Of a stretch of 64,000 nt of DNA, positions 54,863 through 63,632 are shown piece after piece. Under the pieces are notes generated by a model. That model worked only from the letters and a program-made list of their open reading frames with translations. It was not told the DNA's origin and did not search any database. The DNA is from Dehalococcoides mccartyi (GTDB lineage: Bacteria; Chloroflexota; Dehalococcoidia; UBA2979). The stretch spans positions 76,421 to 140,420 of the forward strand of contig CAMBFG010000002.1 in NCBI GenBank assembly GCA_945865925.1, given 5' to 3'. Numbering within the stretch: position 1 is the first letter of the stretch; each line of letters begins with the position of its first letter. Position numbers and translations under genes: made by a program.

Positions 54863-55541
54863 TCCTCGCTACGACCTCGGCATCGACACAGCGGCCGACA
54901 ACGCCTCGCTCGCGCTGCTCGATGGCGACCGCGTCGTCGCGGAGCACGCGTGGCATGTCGAAACGACGATGTCGCTCGAACTGCTCGAGGCGCTCGACGG
55001 GATGCTCGCGCGAGCGGGGGTCACGCGGCAGGAGATCGCGCGCATCGCGGTGTGCGCCGGGCCAGGGCAATATGGCGGCCTGCGGACGGGCATCGCGACG
55101 GCGCAAGGGCTCGCGTTGGGTCTCGGCGTGCCACTGGCGGGCGTCGGACGGCTCGAGGCGGACGCCTGGCCCCACCTCGTCGAGGGCGGGCCGGTCGTCA
55201 TCGCGATCCACGACGCAGGGCCGGAGGCGCTCGCGTGGGCGGGGTACACCCCCGGCGAGGCGGGTGGGCTGCCCTCGGTCTACGCGGAACCGCACATCGC
55301 CCGCCCCGCGGACGTGATCCGGGACGCCCCTCAGCCCTCGATCTGGGTAGGGGAACTGACCGAGGCGCTCCGCGAGGTGCGCGACATTGCGAGCCGGGGC
55401 GGCGACACTGATGCACGGGCCGAGGCTCGGGCGGCGCACCTGGTGCGGATCGCGCGAGCTCGCGACCTCTTCGGGGACCCGGGTGCGGTGGACGCCGTCT
55501 ACCTACGCCCGCCCTCGATCACTCCACCGAGACCTCGATAG
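54855..55541 (+). CDS. tsaB: t6A synthesis protein TsaB
   Basis: A 228-residue ASKHA-fold, TsaD-activating protein. The IDTAADNASLALLDGD start (N-terminal ATPase-like strand), VCAGPGQYGGLRTGIATAQGLAL (67-89) and a short, variable C-terminal half identify it. GTG at 54855 overlaps the tsaE stop. It acts with TsaE and TsaD in the cytosol. The tsaE-tsaB pairing is the usual one; rimI is missing from the usual place. Confidence 0.92.
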   Translation: MVSPRYDLGIDTAADNASLALLDGDRVVAEHAWHVETTMSLELLEALDGMLARAGVTRQEIARIAVCAGPGQYGGLRTGIATAQGLALGLGVPLAGVGRLEADAWPHLVEGGPVVIAIHDAGPEALAWAGYTPGEAGGLPSVYAEPHIARPADVIRDAPQPSIWVGELTEALREVRDIASRGGDTDARAEARAAHLVRIARARDLFGDPGAVDAVYLRPPSITPPRPR

Positions 55542-55570
55542 TCGAGACGACGCAGAGAGAGAGCATCACC

Positions 55571-56023
55571 ATGGAACGCACCCTCGTCCTTATCAAGCCG
55601 GACGCAATGCAGCGCGGACTGGCCTTCACGATCCTCCAGCGCTTCGAGCAGCGCGGGCTGAAGATCGTCGCGATGCGCCTCGTGCAGGCCGACCAGGCGA
55701 TCGCCTCGGAGCACTACGCCGAGCACGTCGGCAAGCCGTTCTACTCCGGCCTGATCGAGTACATCACCGCCTGCCCGATCATCGCCGCGGTCTTCGAGGG
55801 CACGGGCGCCGTCGCTGCCTGCCGCCAGACGATGGGCTCCACCAAGCCGGTCGAGGCCAACCCCGGCACCATCCGCCACGACTTCGGCCTGGAGATCGGG
55901 CGTAACCTCGTCCATGGCTCCGCGAACCTGGACGACGCCGCCCGCGAGGCCGAGATCTGGTTCCGTGGCCTGCCTGTCCTCGATTGGAAGCGTGCGACGG
56001 ACGGCTGGGTCTTCGAGCAGTAG
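55571..56023 (+). CDS. ndk: Nucleoside diphosphate kinase
   Basis: A 150-residue NDK that equilibrates NTP pools. RTLVLIKPDAMQRG at the start and the phosphorylated H115 in GRNLVHGSAN identify it. The C-terminal segment WKRATDGWVFEQ is slightly longer than the common form. ATG at 55571 has AGAGAGAG-type sequence upstream. The gene lies between tsaB and the flavin reductase. Confidence 0.96.
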   Translation: MERTLVLIKPDAMQRGLAFTILQRFEQRGLKIVAMRLVQADQAIASEHYAEHVGKPFYSGLIEYITACPIIAAVFEGTGAVAACRQTMGSTKPVEANPGTIRHDFGLEIGRNLVHGSANLDDAAREAEIWFRGLPVLDWKRATDGWVFEQ

Positions 56024-56047
56024 CCTGCTGTCGTACCGAGGTGACCG

Positions 56048-56797
56048 ATGCCTGACGCCGTCCCGCAAGCCGCCGCCGAACCCGCAAACAAGCGCTTCCG
56101 CACGGTCGAGGTGCGGCGCGTCGAGCGCGTGACGCCCAAGGCCGTGCGGATCACCCTCGGCGGCGACGCCCTCGAGGGCTTCGGGACGCCGCTGCTCGGT
56201 GGGCACCTCAAGGTGATGCTCCCTGGCACCGACCAGGTGCGCGCCTACACGCCGCGCCGCTTCGATGCCGCACGTCGCGAGATCGAGATTGACGTCATCC
56301 TCCACGGCGACAGCCTCGGCTCACGCTGGGCGATCGCCGCTCAGCCGGGCGATCCGATCGACCTGCGCGGCCCCGGCGGTCGAGGCCACACGGTCGACCC
56401 GAGTGCCGCATGGCACCTGCTTGCCGGCGACGCCTGCGCCGTCCCAGCCATTGGCATGGTGCTGGAAGCGCTGCCCGCCTCGACGCGCGCCGCCGTGATC
56501 ATCGAGGTCGGCGACATCACCGAGGAGCGCCCGCTGCCGAGCCTCGCGCAGGTGCAGACGTGGTGGGTGCGCGCCGGCGAAATCCCTGGCGAAGCCCTCG
56601 AAACCGCGGTGCGTTCGATCGACCTGCCGGAGGGCGCTGGCCAGGTCTTCCTCGCCTGCGAGTCCGGCATCATGCGCCGCATCCGCCAGCACCTGATCGA
56701 GGCGCGCGGCCTCGCCCCGACCTCGATGCACACGCGCGGCTACTGGAAAGCCGGCACTGTGAATTACCCCGACCACGACTACGGCCAGGACGATTAG
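56048..56797 (+). CDS. Siderophore-interacting (SIP) family flavin reductase
   Basis: A 249-residue FAD-binding protein of the ViuB/SIP type. VRAYTPRRFD near 60 is the FAD motif RxYTxR; HGDSLGSRWAIAAQPGD, GPGGRG, AGDACAVPAIGMVLEALP and a C-terminal TRGYWKAGTVNYPDHDYG complete the family pattern. It reduces ferric siderophores using NADPH or reduced F420/ferredoxin. There is no siderophore gene cluster nearby. GAGGTGACC precedes ATG at 56048. Confidence 0.9.
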   Translation: MPDAVPQAAAEPANKRFRTVEVRRVERVTPKAVRITLGGDALEGFGTPLLGGHLKVMLPGTDQVRAYTPRRFDAARREIEIDVILHGDSLGSRWAIAAQPGDPIDLRGPGGRGHTVDPSAAWHLLAGDACAVPAIGMVLEALPASTRAAVIIEVGDITEERPLPSLAQVQTWWVRAGEIPGEALETAVRSIDLPEGAGQVFLACESGIMRRIRQHLIEARGLAPTSMHTRGYWKAGTVNYPDHDYGQDD

Positions 56798-56832
56798 CCG
56801 AACTGCGCCACGCACGAGCCGAGCCTCCGTAG

Positions 56833-56838
56833 TACGGT
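56833..56838 (+). promoter_or_regulatory. -10 hexamer TACGGT of the leaderless gene at 56846
   Basis: TACGGT ends 7 nt before ATG at 56846 with no ribosome site, which decides for this ATG over an in-frame ATG at 56837 that overlaps the hexamer. Confidence 0.45.
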
Positions 56839-56845
56839 GCGCGGC

Positions 56846-59050
56846 ATGAACAGACTCATCATCGCCGCCATCGCCCTCGGTGCTGCCGTCCTCGTGGTCG
56901 GGGGTACCGCCTTCACGCTTCGGGGCGGTGGTGACGGGGCGTCTACGGGCACTCTGGGTGCACAGGTGCAGACCGCGAGTGGGCCGGCGGCCTCGAGCGG
57001 GGCCCGCGCGCAGTACCTGGAGGCGGCGGGGTATCCGCGGCCGGTGCTGTTCCGGAATGGCATCGAGACCCAGGGCGTGCGAGGCGTGCCAGTTGAGGAG
57101 ATGGTCGCGCTGGTGAAGCCATACGACATGGTGATCGCGAAGGCACTCGACGAAGAAGTCGTCGACCGCGGGAAGGTCGCCCCGTACATGGTCGCGATCA
57201 AGCGAGCCGCACCCGAGAAGATCGTGATCGACCACTTCCTGTTGATCGGTCGGAACCCCAAGAGCACCACGCCGCCAGTCTGGCCCGGACACTGGCTGCT
57301 GCTCAACGGCACGACGCTCGCGAGCGACCTCGGCGACGGCGCGGGGGACACGACCCTGGTGCTGACTGATCGCGCGGCGGTGGCGGCTGGCGACGAGGTG
57401 CAGGTGATGGCCCTCGATGCCGCCGGGAAGCCGGACTACGCCCGCCTCGAGCAGATGCGCATCGTGAGCGTGAGCGGCGACCGCGCCACGGTCCAGCGGG
57501 CCAACCACGGGACAACGCGCCAACGCTTCGAGGCTCGTCGCACGCGCGTGGCCGCGCACGCTGCGGTCACCTACGGCAACGGCGATCCGATCTGGAAGTA
57601 CAACTTCTGCCGCGAGGCCCCGCGTGATGCCTCGAACAAGCGACTGATCGAGGCACTCGCGCAGCCGCTGGCGGACTACCTGAAGCCGGGCGGGATCCTC
57701 GAGGGACTCGACGGCTACCAGTTCGATGTGGCGGCGTTCAGCACCACGGGGCAGAACCAGGGACAGCGCCGCCTCGACTGCGACAACGACGGCGCGCCGG
57801 ACAGCGGCTACGTGCGTGGCGTCAGTTCGTACGGCCTCGGTGTCGTCGAGTTCCAATCGGTGCTGCGAGGACTCGTGGGCGAGAAGGTGTTGCTGATCAG
57901 CGAGGCGACCGGCTGGTGGTCAGCCCGCGACATCGCCTTCGCCAACGGCATGGAGAATGAGTCCTTCCCCGACCTCCATCACTGGGAACAATTCTCCTCC
58001 GCGTACCAGCGCTACCAGTTCTGGCGCGAGACCTCCCGCGCGCCTCGGCTTTCCTATCTGCAGTTGAAGGAGACCACCGAGGCGTTCACGCGCTGTCCGG
58101 TGGAGGACAAGGGCACCAACTGGAAGATCCGCCTGTCACTCGGGGCTGCGCTGCTCGGCGACGGCTACTTCGCCTACATCTCCACCAACGAGGAGGGTCG
58201 GCCGGAGTGCAACTACGTCGACCGCGCTCGCAACAACCTGAACGTCTCTGAGATCGAAGAGTTCTCAGCCGGTGCGGACAAGCGCTACCACTATCTCGGC
58301 GCCCCGCGAGGCGAAGCGCAGCGGGTGGACCTCCTCGGCAGCGCGCCGAACCTGATCGCCAATGGTGGCTTTGAGGGCGACACCGCGGGAGCGACGACCG
58401 TCCTGGTACGTGGTGCCGCAGCGACGCTGGCGCGCGACACCTCGAATCCCGGCGAGGGGTCGGCGTCGCTCCGTGTGGACGTGCCCTCGTTGCTGGCCGA
58501 CCCGCAGGACAACCACATCCAGGTGCGCCTCGGCCCGTTCCGCGTGGAGAAGGGCAAGGAGTACACGCTGCGTTTCCGCGTCCGTGCGGACGCCGGCTAC
58601 GGCACCCTCTCCCCGCTGTTCGCGGAGGCGCCGATGCGTGTCGCGGTGAACCTCACTGCTGGCGGGCAGACGCCTGCCGAACAGGACGTGATGGCCTCGA
58701 AGGGATGGCGGGAGTATTCGCTTTCGTTCGTGGCCGCCGCCGATGACGCGCAGGCGAACCTCTTCGTGCTGCTCGGGAAGGAGGCGGGCTCGGTATGGCT
58801 CGACTCGTTGCGCTTGCAGGCAGGTCCGGGCGACGCCTTCACCCGCCGCTTCGAGCACGGCGCCGTCCTCGTGAACGGAAGTGCCAGCCCCGCCACCTTC
58901 GACCTCGGCACGCTCTACCCCGGCACGACGTTCCGACGCCTGCGCGGCACCATCGACACCGCCTTCAACAACGGGGCAGCCGTCAGCGGTCGCGTCACCC
59001 TCGGTGCGCGTGACGCGTTGATCCTGGTGGACACGAAGAGCCTGCCGTAG
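56846..59050 (+). CDS. Exported glycosidase-like protein with C-terminal carbohydrate-binding-like module
   Basis: A 734-residue protein. The N-terminus has one membrane segment or uncleaved signal (3-25). Residues about 60-480 look like a TIM-barrel glycosidase: LKPGGILEGLDGYQFDVAAF, KVLLISEATGWWSARDIAFANGMENES and LHHWEQFSS give candidate acidic residues. A beta-rich insertion (near 170-240: AVAAGDEVQVMALDAAGKPDYARLEQM) interrupts it. The C-terminal 200 residues start NLIANGGFEGD, the pattern of CBM_4_9 beta-sandwich modules. I cannot name a GH family with confidence. DUF2723 and phosphatase/kinase genes follow, which suggests surface polysaccharide work. Confidence 0.65.
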   Translation: MNRLIIAAIALGAAVLVVGGTAFTLRGGGDGASTGTLGAQVQTASGPAASSGARAQYLEAAGYPRPVLFRNGIETQGVRGVPVEEMVALVKPYDMVIAKALDEEVVDRGKVAPYMVAIKRAAPEKIVIDHFLLIGRNPKSTTPPVWPGHWLLLNGTTLASDLGDGAGDTTLVLTDRAAVAAGDEVQVMALDAAGKPDYARLEQMRIVSVSGDRATVQRANHGTTRQRFEARRTRVAAHAAVTYGNGDPIWKYNFCREAPRDASNKRLIEALAQPLADYLKPGGILEGLDGYQFDVAAFSTTGQNQGQRRLDCDNDGAPDSGYVRGVSSYGLGVVEFQSVLRGLVGEKVLLISEATGWWSARDIAFANGMENESFPDLHHWEQFSSAYQRYQFWRETSRAPRLSYLQLKETTEAFTRCPVEDKGTNWKIRLSLGAALLGDGYFAYISTNEEGRPECNYVDRARNNLNVSEIEEFSAGADKRYHYLGAPRGEAQRVDLLGSAPNLIANGGFEGDTAGATTVLVRGAAATLARDTSNPGEGSASLRVDVPSLLADPQDNHIQVRLGPFRVEKGKEYTLRFRVRADAGYGTLSPLFAEAPMRVAVNLTAGGQTPAEQDVMASKGWREYSLSFVAAADDAQANLFVLLGKEAGSVWLDSLRLQAGPGDAFTRRFEHGAVLVNGSASPATFDLGTLYPGTTFRRLRGTIDTAFNNGAAVSGRVTLGARDALILVDTKSLP

Positions 59051-59058
59051 AACTCGGC

Positions 59059-59064
59059 TACTCT
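59059..59064 (+). promoter_or_regulatory. -10 hexamer TACTCT of the leaderless DUF2723 gene
   Basis: TACTCT ends 6 nt before ATG at 59071 without a ribosome site. Since it lies only 9 nt after the previous stop, it may serve as an internal promoter. Confidence 0.4.
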
Positions 59065-59070
59065 GCGCCG

Positions 59071-60381
59071 ATGGATCGGCGCGGCACTCTGCTTTCGGCG
59101 GCACTGGTCGCGACCGTCCTTGGAGCGCTGTACGCGTGGACCGTCGCACCGACGATCGCGGTGCTGCACAACACCGTCGACAGCGCCGAACTCGTATCGG
59201 TGGCGGCTGTCCTCGGTGTGGCGCACCCGACGGGCGAGGCGATCTGGCTACCGCTGGCGCGACTTGCGCTCGAGGTCGTGCCCGCCGACGAACCCGCGCT
59301 CCGGACGAACCTGCTCTCGGTGGTACTGATGGCGCTCGCAGGCGCCCTCGTCGCTGTCGCCGCGCGGCGATGGCGCCCCGAGACACCGTGGTGGGGCGCA
59401 GCGGTCGCCGGGCTGCTGTTCGGGCTTGCGCCGGTGGTGTGGGCACAGGCGATCGTGACTGAGGTGTATGCGCTCCAGGCGGTCATCGCCGCACTGGCGC
59501 TCACCCTCGGCGCGGACGCTGTCGAGGGGCGCCGCTGGCGTCCGTTTGCGTTTGTCCTCGGCGTGCTCGTCGCCAGTCACCTCACGGGGCTCGCGCTCGC
59601 CGCGCCGCTGCTGATGGCGGCGCTTGCTGGGCCTCGGCGTCCCCAGGGACGCGAGGCAGCGTGGTGCCTCGCACTATTCGTGTTACCGCTGCTGTACTGC
59701 GCTGGCTACCTCTGGCTGCGCGCGGACGCTGAGATCGCCTGGGGCGACACCGGCACGCTCCGAGGGCTGCTCGACCACCTCGGCGGCGCGTCGTATCGGA
59801 AGGCGGTCGACCTGTCGCCCCAGGACGTGCTGTCGGCGGTACCGGAGACGATGCGCCGGGCGCTCCGGCAACTGCCGCCGCCGGCGTGGCTCCTGCTGAT
59901 CCCGGGCACCCTCGCAGTCGTGCGGACACGAGGACGGCTCGCGCTGGTGTTGTTCGCGTGGGTGGCCGCGCTCGTGCTGTTCATCTCGGGCTACCTCGTG
60001 CTCGGACGTGAGGATTACTTGCAGGGGACGACGATGGCGCTGGCGCTCGTGGCCGGGTGGGGTGCCGTCGATGTGTGGGAGTGGATAGCCGGGCGGCTCC
60101 CCGAGCGAAGCGCGAGGGCAGCGTTGGGCCTCGTGGTTACGGGGCTCTTCGCGGTGTGGGCAGTCTGGGTAGGCGACGACGTCTCGCTCCGTGGCGACAC
60201 GACACTCGTCGACGAGGCGCGGGCGCGGCTCGCCGAGGTCGGAGACTTCGGGCACATTCAGACTGGGCGTGACCGCGAGACATTCCCGCTCTGGTACGTC
60301 ACCACCGTGCTGGGCGAGCGGGCTGACGTCACCATCATCGACGAGCGTCTGAACGCGCCCACGGTGGGACCGCGTCCCTAG
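59071..60381 (+). CDS. DUF2723 family membrane protein (GT-C-like)
   Basis: A 436-residue polytopic protein with 9-10 hydrophobic segments. The N-terminal NTVDSAELVSVAAVLGVAHP plus GEAIWLPLARL is the DUF2723 signature, where the Asp lies in an external loop, as in C-fold glycosyltransferases such as protein O-mannosyltransferases. It probably moves sugars from lipid donors onto proteins or glycans on the outer face. The C-terminal part, after the last membrane helix, is short (ends NAPTVGPRP). Its stop interlocks with that of the convergent phosphatase. Confidence 0.85.
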   Translation: MDRRGTLLSAALVATVLGALYAWTVAPTIAVLHNTVDSAELVSVAAVLGVAHPTGEAIWLPLARLALEVVPADEPALRTNLLSVVLMALAGALVAVAARRWRPETPWWGAAVAGLLFGLAPVVWAQAIVTEVYALQAVIAALALTLGADAVEGRRWRPFAFVLGVLVASHLTGLALAAPLLMAALAGPRRPQGREAAWCLALFVLPLLYCAGYLWLRADAEIAWGDTGTLRGLLDHLGGASYRKAVDLSPQDVLSAVPETMRRALRQLPPPAWLLLIPGTLAVVRTRGRLALVLFAWVAALVLFISGYLVLGREDYLQGTTMALALVAGWGAVDVWEWIAGRLPERSARAALGLVVTGLFAVWAVWVGDDVSLRGDTTLVDEARARLAEVGDFGHIQTGRDRETFPLWYVTTVLGERADVTIIDERLNAPTVGPRP

Positions 60382-60884
60382 CGCTGGGCGTGCGGGGGTC
60401 CGAGGCGGTGTGCGAGGGCCTGGAGGTACGCCTCCTGCGCCGCGGTCGGCTGGGCGCCTGGCCGCGCTGCGCGCACCTGGCGGTGGGCGTCGGCGAGTGG
60501 GATGTCCTGGTGCATCAAGAGGGCGATGGCGACCGTCGGCGCCCGCCCGAGGCCAGCGTGGCAGTGGAGATACATGACCACGGCGCCGTCGCCGCGCTCG
60601 TGAGTGAGCCACGCTCGCAGGTCCTCGATCTGTCCTGGGGCCGGTGCAGCGTGATCACGGATCGGGAGGCGACGCCAGTGCAATCCCAACGCCGCCATCA
60701 TCGAGGCGTCGTCTTCGGCTTCCCCGCGTAGGTCGACGACGTGGGTGACGCCCTGCGTCACCAGATCGCGGTAGCCCGCCTCATCGAGTGCAGGGCCGAG
60801 GAGGAGCCACGGGGCAAGGCGGTCGACGCGGGCACGCTTCGACCGACGTCGAAACAGCGATCGGAGGGGGATGCCGGGAGCCAT
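60378..60884 (-). CDS. Dual-specificity/tyrosine protein phosphatase
   Basis: A 168-residue phosphatase of the DSP/PTP superfamily. The P-loop HCHAGLGRAP (107-116) has nucleophile C108 and R114, and D78 in IRDHAA is a candidate general acid. WLLLGPALDEAGY and VTHVVDLRGEAEDD give the usual strand pattern. ATG at 60884 is leaderless (TATCCT 6 nt upstream). A tyrosine autokinase gene starts on the same strand 1.5 kb upstream and ends 38 nt before this start, so the pair may reset each other. Confidence 0.87.
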   Translation of the reverse strand: MAPGIPLRSLFRRRSKRARVDRLAPWLLLGPALDEAGYRDLVTQGVTHVVDLRGEAEDDASMMAALGLHWRRLPIRDHAAPAPGQIEDLRAWLTHERGDGAVVMYLHCHAGLGRAPTVAIALLMHQDIPLADAHRQVRAARPGAQPTAAQEAYLQALAHRLGPPHAQR

Positions 60885-60890
60885 GCCCGC

Positions 60891-60896
60891 AGGATA
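60891..60896 (-). promoter_or_regulatory. -10 hexamer TATCCT of the leaderless phosphatase gene
   Basis: On the minus strand TATCCT ends 6 nt before ATG at 60884 with no ribosome site between. Confidence 0.5.
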
Positions 60897-60921
60897 CGGT
60901 GGCGGGGATCGGTCCGTAGGC

Positions 60922-62370
60922 CTACTCGCCGGTACCGGTCGGGCGGGCGTCTGTGGCGGGCGGGCTACCGGCCGCGAGGTTCTGCAAGCGTAGGCGCGGG
61001 ACGTCAGGTTCCGGCTCGTCACCGGCGCTATACCCGCGACCGTACTGGTAGTGGTAGTAGCCGGCGTCACGCGTACTGACACGGTTCAGCATCAGACCGG
61101 CGATGGGTCGTCCAGTCTGTGCCAGTTCTGTGATGGTGGCACGCAGTTCACCCATCCTGGTCTTCCCGGCACGCGCGACGATGATCAGCCCATCCACGAG
61201 CATCCCCAGGACGGAGGCGTCCGTCACGACGAGCGCGGGCGGCGAGTCCATGAGGACGACGTCGAACCGCTCGCGCAGCCCGTCGAGAACCTCCTGCATG
61301 CGGGCCGAGCCGAGCAGCTCCGAGGGGTTGGGCGGCAGCGGCCCGGAGGGCAGCACGGTCACGTTCGTGTGGAGTGAGCGCACGAGGGTGCGATCGATAT
61401 CAGGCTCCCGCGACAGCAGGAGCGTCGTCAGCCCCTTCGAGTTGTCGACGCCGAACACCTTGTGGATCGTCGGGCGGCGCAGGTCTGTGTCGATGACGCA
61501 AACGCGGTGCCCGGCCAGCCCGAACACGACCGCGAGGTTCGCCGCCGTCGTCGTCTTGCCCTCGCCCAGGCCGGGCGAGGTCACGAGGATCAAACGACGG
61601 TCGTGCCCCAGATCAATGGCGTAGGAGAGGTTCGTACGGGCCGCGCGATACGCCTCGGCAATCGTCGAACCCGGGCGGTTCGCGGCCGGGAGTTGTTCGC
61701 GAGCGTTGCGGCGGCGCCCAAACTGCTCGATGCGCGCGAGGATCGGTAGGCCCGTCTGCTCCGCCGCGTCCTCCCCGGACTTCACGGTGTCGTCCAGATA
61801 CTCGATGACCATGACGACCGCGATTGCCGCCAGCATGAGCAGGACGCCGCCGAGTACCGCGTTCACGAGCGGTCGAGGCGAAACGGGATCGCGAGGCGGC
61901 AGCGCCTCCTCGACGACCGAGACCTGCCCGGGACGGCTGGTCAACGCCGCCTCGTTGGATGAAATAAAGGCACGGGCGACGGTGTTCGACATCCGCGCTG
62001 CCAGGTCAGCGGTGGAGGCATGCGCGGTCACTTCTAACAACTGGGTGCCGCGAGGGTTGGTAACGCCGATCCGCTTCTCTAGTTCGGTCGTGTCGAAGGG
62101 CAGGTTGCCGTCCTGAATCGAGCGGTCGAGCACCGGACGAAGCGTGACGAGCCGGGAGAAGGTGTTTGCCAGGCGTTCAGCCGTCTGGAGGTCATTCAGC
62201 TGGACGACCCCCTCGCCCTGCCGCTGGACGACGAGGAGTGTGGTCCGGGCCTCGTAGGAGGGGGTGAGCCGGGTCGACACCAGAAATGCGGCGACACCGC
62301 CCAGGACAGCGGCACCCGCTACCAGCCACAACCACCGGCGACCGAGTTGTAGGAGGATGGCAAGATCCAT
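60922..62370 (-). CDS. Wzz-domain tyrosine autokinase (BY-kinase)
   Basis: A 482-residue polysaccharide co-polymerase/kinase. Wzz-type membrane helices lie near 15-32 and near 165-190 (NAVLGGVLLMLAAIAVVMVI) around an extracellular domain. The cytoplasmic BY-kinase domain has Walker A SPGLGEGKTTT, Walker A' VIDTDLRRP and Walker B VVLMDSPPAL. A Tyr cluster (AGYYHYQYGRGY) near the C-terminus is the expected autophosphorylation site. It controls chain length/export of extracellular polysaccharide. ATG at 62370 is uncertain; 62406 is in frame. It is transcribed toward the phosphatase and may share its message. Confidence 0.88.
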   Translation of the reverse strand: MDLAILLQLGRRWLWLVAGAAVLGGVAAFLVSTRLTPSYEARTTLLVVQRQGEGVVQLNDLQTAERLANTFSRLVTLRPVLDRSIQDGNLPFDTTELEKRIGVTNPRGTQLLEVTAHASTADLAARMSNTVARAFISSNEAALTSRPGQVSVVEEALPPRDPVSPRPLVNAVLGGVLLMLAAIAVVMVIEYLDDTVKSGEDAAEQTGLPILARIEQFGRRRNAREQLPAANRPGSTIAEAYRAARTNLSYAIDLGHDRRLILVTSPGLGEGKTTTAANLAVVFGLAGHRVCVIDTDLRRPTIHKVFGVDNSKGLTTLLLSREPDIDRTLVRSLHTNVTVLPSGPLPPNPSELLGSARMQEVLDGLRERFDVVLMDSPPALVVTDASVLGMLVDGLIIVARAGKTRMGELRATITELAQTGRPIAGLMLNRVSTRDAGYYHYQYGRGYSAGDEPEPDVPRLRLQNLAAGSPPATDARPTGTGE

Positions 62371-62634
62371 GGCGCGGATAGTCTCATTCCGCACAGATTC
62401 CGTCATGTGGCTGATCGAGAGTGACGCGCTCCGAGACCCGTAGGACGGCATACCCGCCCTTCCGTACGCGGTTAGCATGCGACCTAGCGCCGGTCTGCCG
62501 CGCCGACGCACGGAGCCGAGTAGGGTGCATCCTGTCCGCAGACTCGGTAAAATTCACGCGTCGCGGTGTGCAATTGAGCATCGAGATCAGCGACATTGCC
62601 GTAGCCGTCACGGCGTACCGAAGGACATGGAACG

Positions 62635-63555
62635 ATGAAGCGCACCTTCTGGCGTTCTTCTCGCGTTTGGTCCGCAGTTGCCACGCTGGTAGTGGTAGCG
62701 ATCGCGCTGCTGCCGGGCACCTGGAGCACCGCAGTCGCTCAGACCGGTGGCGGAGAGATCGCTCCGACTTCCGTTAGCACATCCACCGCCACCTCGACGA
62801 CCACCGTTACCTCGACAACCACCAGCACGGCGACATCCACCGCCGCACCAACGGCAACGTCGACCACCCTTCCCGCAGCCGGCGGTTCGGTCACCGTCCC
62901 GAACGCTGGGCTCACCATCAACTTCGGTCAGGGGGCCCTGAGTACCAACACGAAGGTGGATTTCACCCCACTCGTGCCCGCGCCGACGACCACAACGACC
63001 ACGCCGCAACAGGCGCAGCAGACGAGCACCGCAGCGGTGCAGTCGCTGACTTCGCAGAACGTCCCGCCCCCGCCCGGCGTCGGTGGGACCGGTGGCAGCC
63101 TCATCCAATCGTTGTTCACACTCGACGCTTCCAGCACCACAAACGGGGAGAAGACGAACACCTTCAATGCACCGGTGACGTTGGCGATCGTTGTGCCGCC
63201 GGCCACCCTTGGCCTCGCTGGTGGGAACCTGGCAAACGTCCAGGTCTTCCGGTTCAACGAGACCAACCGAGCGTGGGTGCAGGTCGCTTGCTCGGCCAGT
63301 GCGACCGGGCTCTCCTGCAGTACCTCTGGGTTCTCGATCTGGGCGCTGGTCGTCGCCACGCCGGCCGGTGGTCAGATTGCGCCTGCCATCGGGACTGACG
63401 CCGGTGGCGCGACACCGGTGACGCCCCGCCCGGCAAACACGGGCACGGGCGTGACTCCGGACTCGACGTCCACCCTGTCGATGCTGGCGGCGATCCTCGC
63501 GGCGGGCAGCCTCCTCGGCGCGGGCGCGTTCGCCGTACAGCGCCGCCGGTCCTAA
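62635..63555 (+). CDS. Exported surface protein with LPXTG-like C-terminal sorting signal
   Basis: Unrecognised as a whole, 306 residues. A signal peptide (KRTFWRSSRVW, then hydrophobic to about 35), a long Thr/Ser repeat linker, then a beta-rich domain around SVTVPNAGLTINFGQGAL and TFNAPVTLAIVVPPATLG. The end is PRPANTGTG (near 264-272), a short linker, hydrophobic residues about 284-300 and a basic QRRRS tail, i.e. the layout of sortase substrates with ANTG in place of LPxTG. No sortase gene is in the window. The ATG follows a weak AGGA-type site. The 264-bp upstream gap holds only a few promoter-like hexamers. Confidence 0.7.
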   Translation: MKRTFWRSSRVWSAVATLVVVAIALLPGTWSTAVAQTGGGEIAPTSVSTSTATSTTTVTSTTTSTATSTAAPTATSTTLPAAGGSVTVPNAGLTINFGQGALSTNTKVDFTPLVPAPTTTTTTPQQAQQTSTAAVQSLTSQNVPPPPGVGGTGGSLIQSLFTLDASSTTNGEKTNTFNAPVTLAIVVPPATLGLAGGNLANVQVFRFNETNRAWVQVACSASATGLSCSTSGFSIWALVVATPAGGQIAPAIGTDAGGATPVTPRPANTGTGVTPDSTSTLSMLAAILAAGSLLGAGAFAVQRRRS

Positions 63556-63585
63556 CGACTGCAGCTTCGGCGCTAGGACCCACAA

Positions 63586-63618
63586 CGACCGCCTGTCCTT
63601 GCGGGCAGGCGATCGTTT
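63586..63618 (+). terminator. Intrinsic terminator after the surface-protein gene
   Basis: CGACCGCCTGTCC pairs with GGGCAGGCGATCG (13 bp, two G-T pairs) around loop TTGC and is followed by TTT. It also faces the convergent phzF, whose stop is at 63633, and may serve both. Confidence 0.65.
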
Positions 63619-63632
63619 CGCGCGCACGAGCG

